A stretch of 64,000 nucleotides of DNA. It comes from Kiritimatiellia bacterium (GTDB lineage: Bacteria; Verrucomicrobiota; Kiritimatiellia; CAIVKH01). The position numbers and the translations under genes were made by a program. Shown one piece after another: positions 19,406-28,908 of this stretch; positions within the stretch are counted from its first letter, which is position 1; every line of letters starts with the position of its first letter. The DNA lies in assembly GCA_027493775.1 (NCBI GenBank), contig JAOSKE010000002.1, forward strand, positions 533,435 to 597,434. Direction: 5' to 3'. The notes beneath the pieces are model-generated. The model was not told the DNA's origin, did no database searches, and was given only the letters and a program-made list of their open reading frames with translations.

Positions 19406-20607
19406 GATTCCGTTCCCGGCGCAGTCTGCGCCGCATCCGCCGGGCGGGCGCGCAACAGGCGGATGCGCCGTTCATCGCGCGGCAGATACAATGTAAATGT
19501 CGTGCCGGTGTTCGGTTCGCTGCGCACCTCGATTTCGCCGCCGTGGTCGCGCACGATACGTTGCACAATCATCAGGCCCAGCCCCGTGCCATCGCTTTTG
19601 GTGGTGAAATACGGCTCAAAAATAGCGCCGAGGTCATCGGCCGGAATTCCGGGGCCGGTGTCCGTAAAGGCAAGGATTACAAAGCGGTCATCGCTGGAGA
19701 GCGTGATTCGCAAAACACCGCCGTGACTCATCGCCTGGATTGCGTTGCGAATGACGTTGAAACACGCCTGCTTAATCTGTGCGCGATCCACAAGCGCGGT
19801 GGGCAAATCGTCGGGAACATCCACCTCCACCAGCACGTCGCGATCTTTGATCTCGTGTCGGAGGAAGCCAAGCGCCTCTTCCAAAATTTCCGGCACCGAA
19901 GCGCGTTCCAAGGCAGGACGGCTGGGACGCAACGCGCGCAAGAACTGGGTGATAATTTGATCCAGCCGTTCCACCTCGCGGCGCGCCACAGCGACCATCT
20001 CCTTCATCTCTTCGCGATCCACCGCCCCCTCCCCCGCCAACTCGCGGTCGAGCAGTTGCAGGTGTATGGTGAGAGAGTTCAGTGGATTCCCGATCTCGTG
20101 CGCGACCCCCGCCGCGAGAAGCGTAATCGCCTGCAAGCGCTCCGACTCGATGGTGCGCGATTCGCTTTCGCGTTCACGCGTTACATCGCGCAGAATCAAA
20201 ACCGCCCCCTTCTCGCCGGGCTTCACAACGCGTAGCGGCACAATATAAAAATCCAGAAACCGATGTTCGGGGTATGAGATTTCGATTTCACGGCTGACCA
20301 GACGCGACCACTCGTCTTCGTCCAAGTCCAACACACGATCCCATTCGATTTCGCGTAAATAGCGCCCGATTAACTGTCCCTTTGCCTGTGCAGCAGAAAA
20401 ACCCAGTAGTTTTTCTGCTGCACGATTCGCGTACGAAATGTTCCCACGCCCCTCCAAGACCACGATTCCCTCCTGAATCGCGTGAAAAATGGTCTCTAAA
20501 AGGCCCCTATCTTGCGCCAAATGAAGGAATTGCGTCTGCAAGCTCCCCGAATCGAGGCGATCCAGACGCTCCACCAATTTATCCAAAAATCCGGTATTTG
20601 TGCGCAT
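19402..20607 (-). CDS. Cytosolic PAS sensor histidine kinase (NtrB-like)
   Basis: I prefer ATG 20607; a TTG at 20619 adds four residues and neither has a clear SD. About 401 aa with no membrane helix: coiled N-terminus, one PAS domain (IFHAIQEGIVVLEGRGNISY onward), HisKA with AAGVAHEIGNPLNSL, and an ATPase with RNAIQAMSHGG, DTGPGIPADD and GTGLGLMIVQRIV. It should phosphorylate the downstream sigma-54 regulator, with which it is translationally coupled. Confidence 0.93.
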   Translation of the reverse strand: MRTNTGFLDKLVERLDRLDSGSLQTQFLHLAQDRGLLETIFHAIQEGIVVLEGRGNISYANRAAEKLLGFSAAQAKGQLIGRYLREIEWDRVLDLDEDEWSRLVSREIEISYPEHRFLDFYIVPLRVVKPGEKGAVLILRDVTRERESESRTIESERLQAITLLAAGVAHEIGNPLNSLTIHLQLLDRELAGEGAVDREEMKEMVAVARREVERLDQIITQFLRALRPSRPALERASVPEILEEALGFLRHEIKDRDVLVEVDVPDDLPTALVDRAQIKQACFNVIRNAIQAMSHGGVLRITLSSDDRFVILAFTDTGPGIPADDLGAIFEPYFTTKSDGTGLGLMIVQRIVRDHGGEIEVRSEPNTGTTFTLYLPRDERRIRLLRARPADAAQTAPGTES

Positions 20608-20693
20608 AACAAGTGACAACTTGTCGCATTCTATTCCGGCTTACGGACGATAACAAGGGCTATGCGCGACAAAATAGCAGATGCTTGACGCGG

Positions 20694-21620
20694 TCAGGCA
20701 TTGCAAAGTGCGCGGACGGCGGAGACATCTCGCGCAATTTGGGCTTTCGCCTCTTCGACGCCGTTAAACTTCTGCTCGTCGCGTAGTTTGCGCACAAAGC
20801 GAAGATTAATGTCCTGATCGTACAGATCAAGGGCGGCATCAAGCAAATGGACCTCGATCACATCCGCTGGCCCCTTGCGCGGGTCGGGATGCGCGGGCAG
20901 AAACGCGGCGGCGACATATTCAACGCCATCCACCCGCACAACACTCGCATAGATACCCGGCGGCGGACGCACTTCATTGTGCGGATCCACATTCGCGGTG
21001 GGGAATCCGAGTTTTCGTCCGAGTTTTGCGCCGTGAACAACGGTTCCGTAAATATCGAAAGGTCGCCCGAGCATTTCTGCGGCGTCTTCAAGACGCCCAT
21101 CTATAATCGCCTGTCGAATACGCGTACTCGAAATGGGCGCACCCTGCCATGTCACGCGAGGAACGGTATCCACTTCAAAGTTAAGCCGCATGCCCAATTC
21201 GTCGAGCAGCGTGACATTGCCGCGCGCGCCGCGACCGAAGGTCCAGTTGGAGCCGACCACAAATGCGCGCAACACCGGAACTGCATCGTGAACAGTTTCG
21301 ATAAACTCTTCCGGCTCCTGCGCGGCGAAGGCCGGCGTGAACGGAAGCATGGCAACTCCCGCGATATTCTGGTCGCGCAACAACTGAAGTCGGTGCGGGG
21401 TGGAAGTGAGCAGGGCGGGCGCTTTTTCAGGACGCAGAATTTTCAGCGGATGCGGATCGAAGGTGAGCGCCCACACCTGCCCCCCCATGCTTGCCGCGCG
21501 CTCGCGCGCGTGTTGAAATACAACCTGGTGCCCGCGATGCACGCCGTCGAACGCGCCCGCAGTGAACACAATGGGTGCAGATTCGTCGGCCAATTCCTCC
21601 AATCGCGTAATGGTTCGCAT
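20694..21620 (-). CDS. ribF: Bifunctional riboflavin kinase / FAD synthetase
   Basis: 308 aa. The N-terminal nucleotidyltransferase half has TAGAFDGVHRGHQVV (about 20-34) and the ISSTR motif (PISSTRIRQAI, about 157); the C-terminal kinase half has GRKLGFPTANV and PPGIYASVV. The enzyme makes FMN and then FAD. It is the last gene of the nusA-infB-rbfA-truB-ribF cluster, 14 nt after truB. Confidence 0.96.
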   Translation of the reverse strand: MRTITRLEELADESAPIVFTAGAFDGVHRGHQVVFQHARERAASMGGQVWALTFDPHPLKILRPEKAPALLTSTPHRLQLLRDQNIAGVAMLPFTPAFAAQEPEEFIETVHDAVPVLRAFVVGSNWTFGRGARGNVTLLDELGMRLNFEVDTVPRVTWQGAPISSTRIRQAIIDGRLEDAAEMLGRPFDIYGTVVHGAKLGRKLGFPTANVDPHNEVRPPPGIYASVVRVDGVEYVAAAFLPAHPDPRKGPADVIEVHLLDAALDLYDQDINLRFVRKLRDEQKFNGVEEAKAQIARDVSAVRALCNA

Positions 21621-21634
21621 TCCGATGCCTTTGT

Positions 21635-22390
21635 CTATACGGAGACACGCAAATTGACAGATGTCAAGGGATGTACGTGCGCGGCAAGCCCTGCGCGGTC
21701 CAGCTCAACCAGTTCTTCAAAGCGGACGGCATCCTTCACATCCCATTTTCCCGAACGGACTCGGTGAAGGGTGTTCATACACGCGCCGCAGCCGAGGCCT
21801 TCCCCGACATCGTGGCACAGCGTCCGCACATAGGTTCCCTTGGAGCAGCGTACGCGGAAAGTTGCGAGCGGCGCGGAAAATTTGAGCAGCGCAAATTCGA
21901 AAATATGCAACAAACGCGGCTCGCGCTGAATTTCCTGACCCTGTCGCGCCATTTTGTAGAGTGCGACGCCGTCCTTCTTGATGGCGGAAACCATCGGCGG
22001 AACCTGCTCCACATCGCCCACCCATTTTTTGAATTCCGCAGCGAGCTGTTCTTCCGTAATTCCACTCGCGTCACGGCGCAAAAGAACTTCACCTTCCGCG
22101 TCGTGTGTGTCCGTGCTTACGCCGAGGACGAGGGAGCCTTCATAAACTTTGTCCGCGCTCATCACGGCTTGTGAAAGTTTTGTGGCGCGGCCAAGCAGAA
22201 GAATCAACAACCCAGTGGCGCCGGGGTCGAGCGTTCCGCCGTGTCCAACTTTGGGCAAATCGAAAAGACGGCGAACAACATCCACCACATCGTGCGAGGT
22301 GGGGCCTGCGGGTTTGTCCACGAGCAAGATTCCGTCCAGATCGTCTGGACGACGCATCGGCGATCCCTTCTTGTAGCGCGGGGGCCTCAT
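21635..22390 (-). CDS. truB: tRNA pseudouridine(55) synthase
   Basis: 251 aa, start overlapping the rbfA stop by 4 nt. TruB makes pseudouridine 55 in the T loop of tRNAs. Motifs: GILLVDKPAGPTSHDVV, then GHGGTLDPGATGLL with the catalytic Asp (about 53), then RCSKGTYVRTL in the PUA-proximal part. It lacks the longer C-terminal extension of E. coli TruB, as many short bacterial forms do. Confidence 0.96.
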   Translation of the reverse strand: MRPPRYKKGSPMRRPDDLDGILLVDKPAGPTSHDVVDVVRRLFDLPKVGHGGTLDPGATGLLILLLGRATKLSQAVMSADKVYEGSLVLGVSTDTHDAEGEVLLRRDASGITEEQLAAEFKKWVGDVEQVPPMVSAIKKDGVALYKMARQGQEIQREPRLLHIFEFALLKFSAPLATFRVRCSKGTYVRTLCHDVGEGLGCGACMNTLHRVRSGKWDVKDAVRFEELVELDRAGLAAHVHPLTSVNLRVSV

Positions 22391-22782
22391 GCGTCGGAAG
22401 GCGCGGATGGGGCCGGGGCGGGATTGTCTTTCTCCGCTTCTTCCATCTCCGCAATAAGCGACAATACTTGGTCGCCCTTGGCAATGGACTCATCCAGCTC
22501 AATCAACAGGTGCGGCGTATATTTCATCCGGATGTTGCGGTTGATGAGATTCTGCATCTCGACGCGATGCCGCTTGATCAGCTCCAGCGCCGCTTCCTGT
22601 TCATCCTGCGAGCCGCGCACGGAAATCATCACGCGGGCATGACGCAAGTCGGCGCTGGTGATGACGCGCGTCACCGTAACAGCGGCGGCGTCAAATTCCG
22701 GTTCGTTAACGACACGGAAAAGCTGTTCGGCAATTTCGTGGCGAAGCAATTCGTTAATTCGCGCGAGGCGTTGTGGGCGCAT
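22387..22782 (-). CDS. rbfA: 30S ribosome-binding factor A
   Basis: 131 aa. RbfA is a KH-fold assembly factor that binds the 30S subunit during late 16S maturation. RINELLRHEIAEQLF at the start, VTITSADLRHARVMISV-like core (here VITSADLRHARVMISV) and LIRNIRMKYTPHLLIELDES-like end (here NRNIRMKYTPHLLIELDES) are family-typical, followed by a charged tail. It lies 33 nt downstream of infB and is coupled to truB. Confidence 0.95.
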   Translation of the reverse strand: MRPQRLARINELLRHEIAEQLFRVVNEPEFDAAAVTVTRVITSADLRHARVMISVRGSQDEQEAALELIKRHRVEMQNLINRNIRMKYTPHLLIELDESIAKGDQVLSLIAEMEEAEKDNPAPAPSAPSDA

Positions 22783-22815
22783 GAGGCCTCCTTCCGGTGT
22801 GCCGGCGCGTTCCGG

Positions 22816-24829
22816 CTAGAGTTGCTGGGCGATTTTTTCGACTTCGTAAATTTCGATAATATCGCCCGGTTCAAAGTTACCAAAATGGTCGAGGCGCAAA
22901 CCGCATTCCTGACCTTCGCGCACTTCCGATGCTTCATTCTGGAAGCGACGCAATGTGGACACGGATCCCTCGTAAAGGACATCGCCATGCCGCTTGACGC
23001 GGGCGCGGCCGCGCGCGGTGACCTTGCCATCGGTGACAATACACCCCGCCACCTTGCCCTTCTTGCCAAGATCGAAGAGCTGTTTGACCTGCGCGTGGCC
23101 GAGGATGGTCTCTCGAACAATCGGTTCGAGCAGCCCCTGCATCAACTCCTTCAGGTCATCAATCATTTCGTAGATGATGCTGTACAGGCGAATCTCCACA
23201 CCCTCGCGCTTTGCGGCGGCGGAGGTGTCCGGCTCCTTACTCACATGGAAACCGAGAATGATCGCCTTCGACGCGCTCGCCAGCAGGACATCATTCACAT
23301 TGATGTTGCCGACGCCGCCGAGCACGATTTTGTAATCCACCTTCTCGCTTTGAATATGACCAAGTGCATACTCTAGCGCCTCGAGTGAACCCTGCGTGTC
23401 CACCTTGAGAATCATCGAAAGCGTTTTTTTACCAGCATCTCCGCCGCCCTGAAGAAGGTCTTCAAGCGTGGCCCGCTTCAGGCCCTGACCCGCCATCTCT
23501 TCGATTCGCGCGGCCTGCTGGCGGAGTTCGGTTTCTTCGCGCGCCGCCTTCTCGTCGGATACTTTTTGAAATTCGGCACCCGCCTCCGGCACACCGGAAA
23601 GGCCCAGGCACTTCACGGCGTCGGACGGCCCGGCAACCTTCACGCGCTCGCCGCGATCATTAATCAGGGCGCGGACGCGGCCCCAGTGGGCGCCGCACAA
23701 AATCGTGTCGCCGACTTTGAGCGATCCGTCGCGCAGCAAAATCGTTGCAGTCGGGCCCATGCCCGCCTCCATACGCGCTTCCACAACGAAGCCGTGCGCG
23801 GGCTTGCGGGGGTTCGCCTTTAATTCGAGGATTTCGGCCTGCGCAATGATGTTTTCCAAAAATTCGGGAATGCCATCGCCCGTCTTCGCACTGACAGGAC
23901 ACATAATGGTGTCGCCACCCCAATCTTCCGCCGTCAGGCCCAGTGGCTGCAACTGCTGCTTGATGCGATCAGCGTTGAACGCGCGGAGGTCTTTTTTTGT
24001 TCAGCGCCACCATGATGGCAACCTTGGCCGCCTTCGCGTGCTGAATGGCCTCGCGCGTCTGCGGCATGACGCCGTCCACACCATCCACGACAATGACCGC
24101 AATATCGGTCAGGTTGGCGCCGCGCGCGCGCATCGCCGTGAACGCCTCGTGGCCGGGGGTGTCCAGAAAGGTAATTTTTTGTTTTTCCTTCCCGACAGCA
24201 ATGGTGTAGGCGCCGATATGTTGCGTGATTCCGCCGGACTCGCCGCTCGCAACGCGACTGTGGCGAATGTTGTCCAATAGCGACGTCTTGCCGTGGTCAA
24301 CGTGACCCATAAACACAACGACAGGCGGACGGGTGATGATGTTTTCTGGCGCGTCAATTCGTTCGACAACCGACTTCGGTTTTACCTTCGGCGGCGGCGG
24401 AGGCGGTTTGACTTCAACTTTCTTTTCAAATTCAACCTTCCACTCCCACTTTGAGGCAATCTGCTGCGCCACCTTCATGTCAATCTTCTGATTGATGGAC
24501 GCGAAGATGTTCATCTTCATGAGTTCCGCAATCAGAAGGTTGGGCTTCACGCCGATGTGTTCGGCCAGCTCACGCACAATAATCGGTGCGCCGGGTTTAA
24601 CGGTGACAACCTTGGCATCTGGCACAGCCGCAACAGGCCCATCGGATGACAAACTCTCTGCCGAGGGCTCGGCATTGGCCGGCGCAAATGCCGCGCGCAG
24701 CGCGGAAACCTGCTCCGGCGAAAGTGCGCTCATGTGATTACGCACCTCGCCCAACTCCAGGGCCTGTATCTTTTCGATCAGCTCCTTGGTCGGGCGCTCC
24801 AACTCTTTCGATAGTTCAAATACTCTCAT
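22816..24829 (-). CDS. infB: Translation initiation factor IF-2 (one frameshift)
   Basis: The gene is split by a T7 run at 23992-23998 (A7 on the coding strand). With A6 the frame reads through [17 protein letters not shown] and gives 670 aa. N-terminal IF2_N helices ([20 protein letters not shown]) are followed by a short Pro/Lys linker. GTPase motifs: G1 [13 protein letters not shown]3 [16 protein letters not shown]4 NKKD. C-terminal domains end in [18 protein letters not shown]-2 is essential, so the break is almost certainly a sequencing or assembly error. It overlaps the nusA stop by 4 nt. Confidence 0.95.
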
Positions 24830-26106
24830 TGTTCAGTCGGCGGAGGCGGCTCGGGCGATGCGACGCCCGCATGAGCGGCCGCAGCAGCGTGTACGCTGCG
24901 CGCATCGTCCTCCGTAAAGCCTTCGATCTCCTGCAAATCCTCTACTTCGGCGGCAAGAAGTCCGTCAATGGTCAAATAACCGTTCTGCACCAGTTTTTCC
25001 GCGCGTTCGAAGCCAATACCCTCGACTGCGGCAAGCGCTGCAGTGGCATTAGCAACTTTTTCCTCGAAGCCGATCGCGGATTCGTCCTTCTGGATGTCAA
25101 TCTTCCAGCCGGTCAGCTTGGATGTAAGGCGCGCATTCTGCCCTTTTTTGCCGATCGCCAAGGACAACTGGTCGTCCGCAACAGTGACGTTCACGGTATG
25201 CGTCGCCTCGTCGGCCGTGACCTTCATCAACTTCGCCGGCGCAAGCGCGTTCGCCACAAAAACCTTGATGTCCTCGTTCCAGCGCACAATGTCTATTTTT
25301 TCGCCGGACAGCTCGCGGACAATGTTCTTCACGCGAATTCCGCGCATCCCCACACATGCGCCGACCGGATCCACTTTTTCATCGCGCGAAACAACTGCGA
25401 TCTTGCTGCGGAACCCCGGCTCGCGCGCAATGCCGCGCATTTCAACGGTCTTGTCGTTGATTTCGGCAACTTCCAATTCGAACAAGCGCCGGATAAAGTC
25501 CGGATGGCTGCGCGTGAGGATGATGCGGGTTCCACCCGCATCGCTGACGACATCAAGAATCAGTGCGCGCAACTTGTCGCCCGCCTGATACTCCTCCGTC
25601 GGCACCCGCTCTTTCGACGGAAGCACCGCCTCGGCGAATCCGTCCAGCCCCATAATCACATCGCTCCGCTCAAAGCGGCGCACCGTTCCGCTGACAATAT
25701 CGCCCACGCGATCTTTGTACTCATCGTACACTTTGTCCCGCTCCGCTTGGCGAATACGGTTCAAAATCGCCTGTTTCGCCGTCTGCGCGGCAATACGGCC
25801 CAGGTTTTTGGGGCGGATTTCAACCTCAAGAAAATCGCCGAGCTTTGCGTCCGGATTAATGCGCTGGGCGTCCGCCAAAAGAATTTCATCGTGCTGCGCA
25901 CGAACGCGCTCCACCACCTGCTGTCGGGCCCAAGCCCTGATATCACAGGTTTTCCGGTCAATTTCGATCCGCAACTCTTTGGCCGGGCTGACGCCCTTTT
26001 TTGCTGCGGTCTGAAGCGCCCCTTCAACCGCCTTAATGAGGGTCTCGCGGTTAATACCGCGCTCCCGCTCCATATAATCTAAAACCGCAAGTAATTCATT
26101 ATTCAC
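24826..26106 (-). CDS. nusA: Transcription termination/antitermination factor NusA
   Basis: 426 aa with GTG start at 26106, 8 nt after GGGAG. Order: N-terminal RNAP-binding domain, S1 ([19 protein letters not shown]), two KH domains ([20 protein letters not shown] and [16 protein letters not shown]), and one C-terminal HhH-type acidic repeat ([18 protein letters not shown]). NusA modulates pausing and termination. rimP, which usually precedes nusA, is absent here; instead a leader with a hairpin (26166-26186) lies upstream. Confidence 0.96.
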   Translation of the reverse strand: MNNELLAVLDYMERERGINRETLIKAVEGALQTAAKKGVSPAKELRIEIDRKTCDIRAWARQQVVERVRAQHDEILLADAQRINPDAKLGDFLEVEIRPKNLGRIAAQTAKQAILNRIRQAERDKVYDEYKDRVGDIVSGTVRRFERSDVIMGLDGFAEAVLPSKERVPTEEYQAGDKLRALILDVVSDAGGTRIILTRSHPDFIRRLFELEVAEINDKTVEMRGIAREPGFRSKIAVVSRDEKVDPVGACVGMRGIRVKNIVRELSGEKIDIVRWNEDIKVFVANALAPAKLMKVTADEATHTVNVTVADDQLSLAIGKKGQNARLTSKLTGWKIDIQKDESAIGFEEKVANATAALAAVEGIGFERAEKLVQNGYLTIDGLLAAEVEDLQEIEGFTEDDARSVHAAAAAHAGVASPEPPPPTEQ

Positions 26107-26517
26107 GACTTACACTCCCGCCGGGCACACGGCCCTCCTGGCGACGCCCTATCCGTAGACACAAAAGAGTGGGTAGGTCCCACTCTTCAGTCAGCGGCCG
26201 CACAAAATTCGCCTATACACTGCCCACGCCCACGCCCACGGTCAAGTTAAAGTGCAATTGAGCGTTTATGCCGCTACATTTAGTCCGCTCGGAAGAACCA
26301 GAATAACCCCGTTTACGGATTGACCTCGCGCCTCTTTTCGATACTGTAAAGGGCGTCAGGGAAGTATTCTTTTAAGGCCAGTTGGGGAAATTTAATTATT
26401 GCGAAGAGCAAAACTCAAATTGAAGTAAACACTCATCTGAGAATGGCGTAGCTTTAAGTCGGCAGGAACAGTTCGACACTTGAAGTTCAGGTGTTTCGGT
26501 GTGTTCTCGGGTTTGGT
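26107..26517. other. 411-nt divergent intergenic region (nusA leader and PEP-CTERM gene upstream region)
   Basis: No coding frame or tRNA fold is seen. It holds the nusA leader hairpin (26166-26186), a GGGAG ribosome site for nusA, a short CCCACG triplet repeat at 26222-26240, and AT-richer sequence toward 26518 where the promoter of the PEP-CTERM gene should lie. No confident -35/-10 pair was found. Confidence 0.6.
26166..26186 (-). promoter_or_regulatory. Leader hairpin with short U-tract upstream of nusA (possible attenuator)
   Basis: Perfect 8-bp arms AGAGTGGG (26166-26173) and CCCACTCT (26179-26186) with a 5-nt loop. Read on the minus strand, the stem is followed at once by TTTTGTG, 60 nt before the nusA start. 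It resembles a weak intrinsic terminator in the nusA leader and could be an autoregulatory attenuator. A terminator of an upstream minus-strand gene is unlikely because none is present. Confidence 0.4.
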
Positions 26518-27150
26518 ATGCAGATAGTTTTTCATAGATTCAGGCAGTGCCTCCTCGCACTGTTTGTGTTGTTTGGCCTCGGCGCGGCAAGCGCTAGGGC
26601 CAACGATGCCGGTCTGGACGTCCTGGTACAGAGCCCGTTATACGGGTGCGACGGGGTAACGCCGGTCGCCGACGGCTCATGGATCATGATTATCGGCAGC
26701 GTGGACAGCATCATAGACCCGATGGCGCAAGGTGGCAACGGGTATATCGCCAACTCCGTCACGGGCGATGACGTCATCATCGGGATGATGCAAGTTGATG
26801 CCGGGCTTCGGGGGTGGGGCGTTGAGGCCGCTGGGGGATTCCACATTGATGACTCTCTGTACAATTACGTCTATATTCGAGTGTTCGATTCGGCCGGTCC
26901 ACTCACCGGCGATATTTGCTGGGGCACATCCGACATAGTAGATCTCCCCAGCATTCAGGATCCGGGCCTCGGCAACGTGTACTTCCTTGATGTCCCCGGA
27001 TTTACCCTCACCAACCAGGACACGTTCGTGATCATCCCCGAGCCCAGCACGGCCAACCTGATCCTGCTTGTCGGCGGAATAGCGTGGGCGATGCGGACAA
27101 ATATCCGGCGGAAGAAAAAGACTGCGCAGGAAGAAGAACAGCAGATATGA
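26518..27150 (+). CDS. PEP-CTERM sorting-signal protein
   Basis: I start at ATG 26518 (210 aa). It has an N-terminal signal peptide (cleavage near ASARA-ND, about 29) and a C-terminal tripartite signal: IPEPSTANL, a hydrophobic helix (LILLVGGIAWAM) and a basic cluster (RRKKK). That is the PEP-CTERM signal that exosortase cuts in exopolysaccharide-producing bacteria. The body is Gly/Asp-rich beta-like sequence with no recognised domain. Its stop overlaps the next secreted-protein gene by 4 nt. No exosortase gene is in the window. Confidence 0.85.
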   Translation: MQIVFHRFRQCLLALFVLFGLGAASARANDAGLDVLVQSPLYGCDGVTPVADGSWIMIIGSVDSIIDPMAQGGNGYIANSVTGDDVIIGMMQVDAGLRGWGVEAAGGFHIDDSLYNYVYIRVFDSAGPLTGDICWGTSDIVDLPSIQDPGLGNVYFLDVPGFTLTNQDTFVIIPEPSTANLILLVGGIAWAMRTNIRRKKKTAQEEEQQI

Positions 27151-28071
27151 GACGTTTATTTTTGACAGCGTTTGCCGCAATTCTCTGTGGCGCGCCACTT
27201 GCGGACGCGCAACAGATTGCCGTCGCATTCTCCATCACCAACACCGTTCGCAACGAGTTCAGGGAGATTCTTCCCGGCTCCTCAATGGCGGCTCCGGCAT
27301 TTGGGAAAACCTTCGTGGAAGGCGCCCTCGTCCAGATTCTCGACGCAAGTAGTGGCATATACCCACCGGACACCAACGGTGTGCCACACGCATTGAACAG
27401 CGTGCTCGAAACCACACGCATCGGCGCCGGCGTCAACCCCCAACTAGCAAAACCCGGTCGCGCCAGCGGACGGATAGGCGGCATTGATCGCAGCTCCAGC
27501 GTGTCGAATATTTTTCGTGATCGCCCGCGTATTCAACAAGCCAACGCTTGAGGCGTCTTCGTTCTACGTGGACTCGGATCCGCAAAATGTTCCGACCTAT
27601 GGCGGTGGAAAATATGGCGTGGTCGCTTTCAATCTCGGCGCAACCACGAACGAGCTTGATTCAACAGACCATGACAGCGATGGACTCAGCCGGTCGTGGG
27701 AAAAAAGCTACGGCACCGACCCCAACAATCCCGATACGGACAATGACGGAATGTCGGACGGCCACGAAGTCCGCGCGGGCACCAACCCCACCGACGATTC
27801 CTCCACACTCCTCATGGTTCAACTCGCCCCGGATGTCGGAAATAACCTGCGGGTTTATTGGGATTCCGTGCCGGGCAAGCGATATCAGCTTCAATATGTG
27901 GAAGCCCTCACGAACAATGCGCAGTTCATCAACATCAACGGCGTAATCAAGGCAACGAGCGAGATCACAAGCGACATTGTGACAAACGGCCTGCTGAATC
28001 CGCAGGCGATGTACCGCGTACAACTGGTTGAACGGAACGAAGACACTCCGCCGCCGCTCACGCCGCCCTAA
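27147..28071 (+). CDS. Secreted protein with thrombospondin type-3-like calcium repeats (one frameshift)
   Basis: Starts at ATG 27147 with a signal peptide (about 1-21). The frame breaks in a T5 run (27511-27515); with T4 it continues NIFVIARVFNKPT and gives 307 aa. About residues 173-215 contain Asp-rich repeats (DHDSDGLSRSWEKSYGTDPN and DTDNDGMSDGHEVRAGTNPT), the TSP3/EF-like calcium-binding pattern. The C-terminal part (VYWDSVPGKRYQLQYVEALT) resembles the beta-sandwich module that often follows TSP3 repeats in Verrucomicrobia secreted proteins. It is coupled to the PEP-CTERM gene; function unknown. Confidence 0.8.
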
Positions 28072-28106
28072 TCAATGCGGCGCAAGTCGGCGGAAACCGA
28101 AACCGG

Positions 28107-28547
28107 TCAACCGCGATTTTTGTCGAGCCATTCCAACAGCTTCTGCTTTGAAAACGCTCCCACTTTCAAATCAATCGCCTTGCCGTCCTTGAAGAGGACA
28201 AACGTCGGAATCGCCTCGACCTTGTATCGCGCAGCAAGCTCGTTGTTGTTGTCCACGTCCACCTTCGCAACCTTGAGGCTGTCCGTCTGCTCTCCCGCCA
28301 CCTCGGCAATGATTGGATTCATAAAGCGACATGGCGGACACCACGTCGCCCAGAAATCAACCAGGACAAGGCCCTCTGCAACATACTGATCAAACTGCTC
28401 TACAGAAGTAATCGCGACAACGTTTTTCTGCGCCGACTCAGCCGACGCCGCGCCAACTTTCGCCTGCTCCGTCGCCGACGAGCGCCCACAACCGGCGGCA
28501 AGCAACGCAACCACCACAATGGAACTCCATACAGTCTTCATCATCAT
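28107..28547 (-). CDS. Thioredoxin-like lipoprotein
   Basis: 146 aa: signal peptide with lipobox ALLAAGC (Cys about 20), then a full thioredoxin fold with the WCPPC active site in VDFWATWCPPCRFMNP (about 64-79), the cis-Pro in VEAIPTFVLFKDGKAI, and normal family length after the signal. It probably works as a membrane-tethered disulfide or reductase protein outside the cytoplasm. Convergent with the TSP3 gene. The 217-nt stretch 28548-28764 upstream holds no recognisable gene. Confidence 0.93.
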   Translation of the reverse strand: MMMKTVWSSIVVVALLAAGCGRSSATEQAKVGAASAESAQKNVVAITSVEQFDQYVAEGLVLVDFWATWCPPCRFMNPIIAEVAGEQTDSLKVAKVDVDNNNELAARYKVEAIPTFVLFKDGKAIDLKVGAFSKQKLLEWLDKNRG

Positions 28548-28764
28548 CTGCCTTTTTTTGAAAATCTGGAATAACCGGCCTCAATAGGTAGGTCGCTACC
28601 ATCGCCTCGATCCTTGCGGGAATCAAGACGGGCAACGCATGAAAAATCTACGACGCATCACCTGCCCGGCAGGCAAAAGTCCCATGCGCGACAAAGTGAA
28701 CCTGCTGCGCACGGGGAAACCCCGGCGAGGTGAAGGTCGAAAAAGTTGCGAGAAGAGCGGGTGG

Positions 28765-28857
28765 TTACGCTTTTTTCTGTTTGGCGCGTTCTTTGAGGCG
28801 CTTCTTACGGCGAAGACGAGCGGCACGTTTGACGCGAGTTCGAATATTTTGTCCCAT
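28765..28857 (-). CDS. 30-residue Arg/Lys-rich small basic protein
   Basis: ATG at 28857 and TAA at 28765-28767 give MGQNIRTRVKRAARLRRKKR followed by LKERAKQKKA: 16 of 30 residues are Lys or Arg. I recall very similar tiny MGxK-type basic proteins in Verrucomicrobia/Lentisphaerae genomes, where they may bind RNA or ribosomes, but I cannot search. The +/- balance of charged residues and lack of a stop in this frame support coding. No strong SD is seen. It lies between pdhC and the thioredoxin gene, on the same strand. Confidence 0.6.
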   Translation of the reverse strand: MGQNIRTRVKRAARLRRKKRLKERAKQKKA

Positions 28858-28908
28858 ATCGCGAGCGGGTGTAGCAGGTGTTTGTATTAAGGTAAAGAGG
28901 AAACCGCG

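Noticed and set aside
24646-26082. 478-codon plus-strand open frame opposite nusA/infB
   Set aside because: It is fully antisense to nusA and the infB start, has no recognisable domain and is Arg/His/Leu-rich as expected for a GC-rich shadow frame.
26222-26240. CCCACG microrepeat
   Set aside because: Only three short units; too small to call a tandem repeat of interest.
28623-28826. 67-codon minus-strand frame overlapping the small basic protein
   Set aside because: It overlaps the better-supported 30-residue gene in another frame, has no SD and no recognisable composition.
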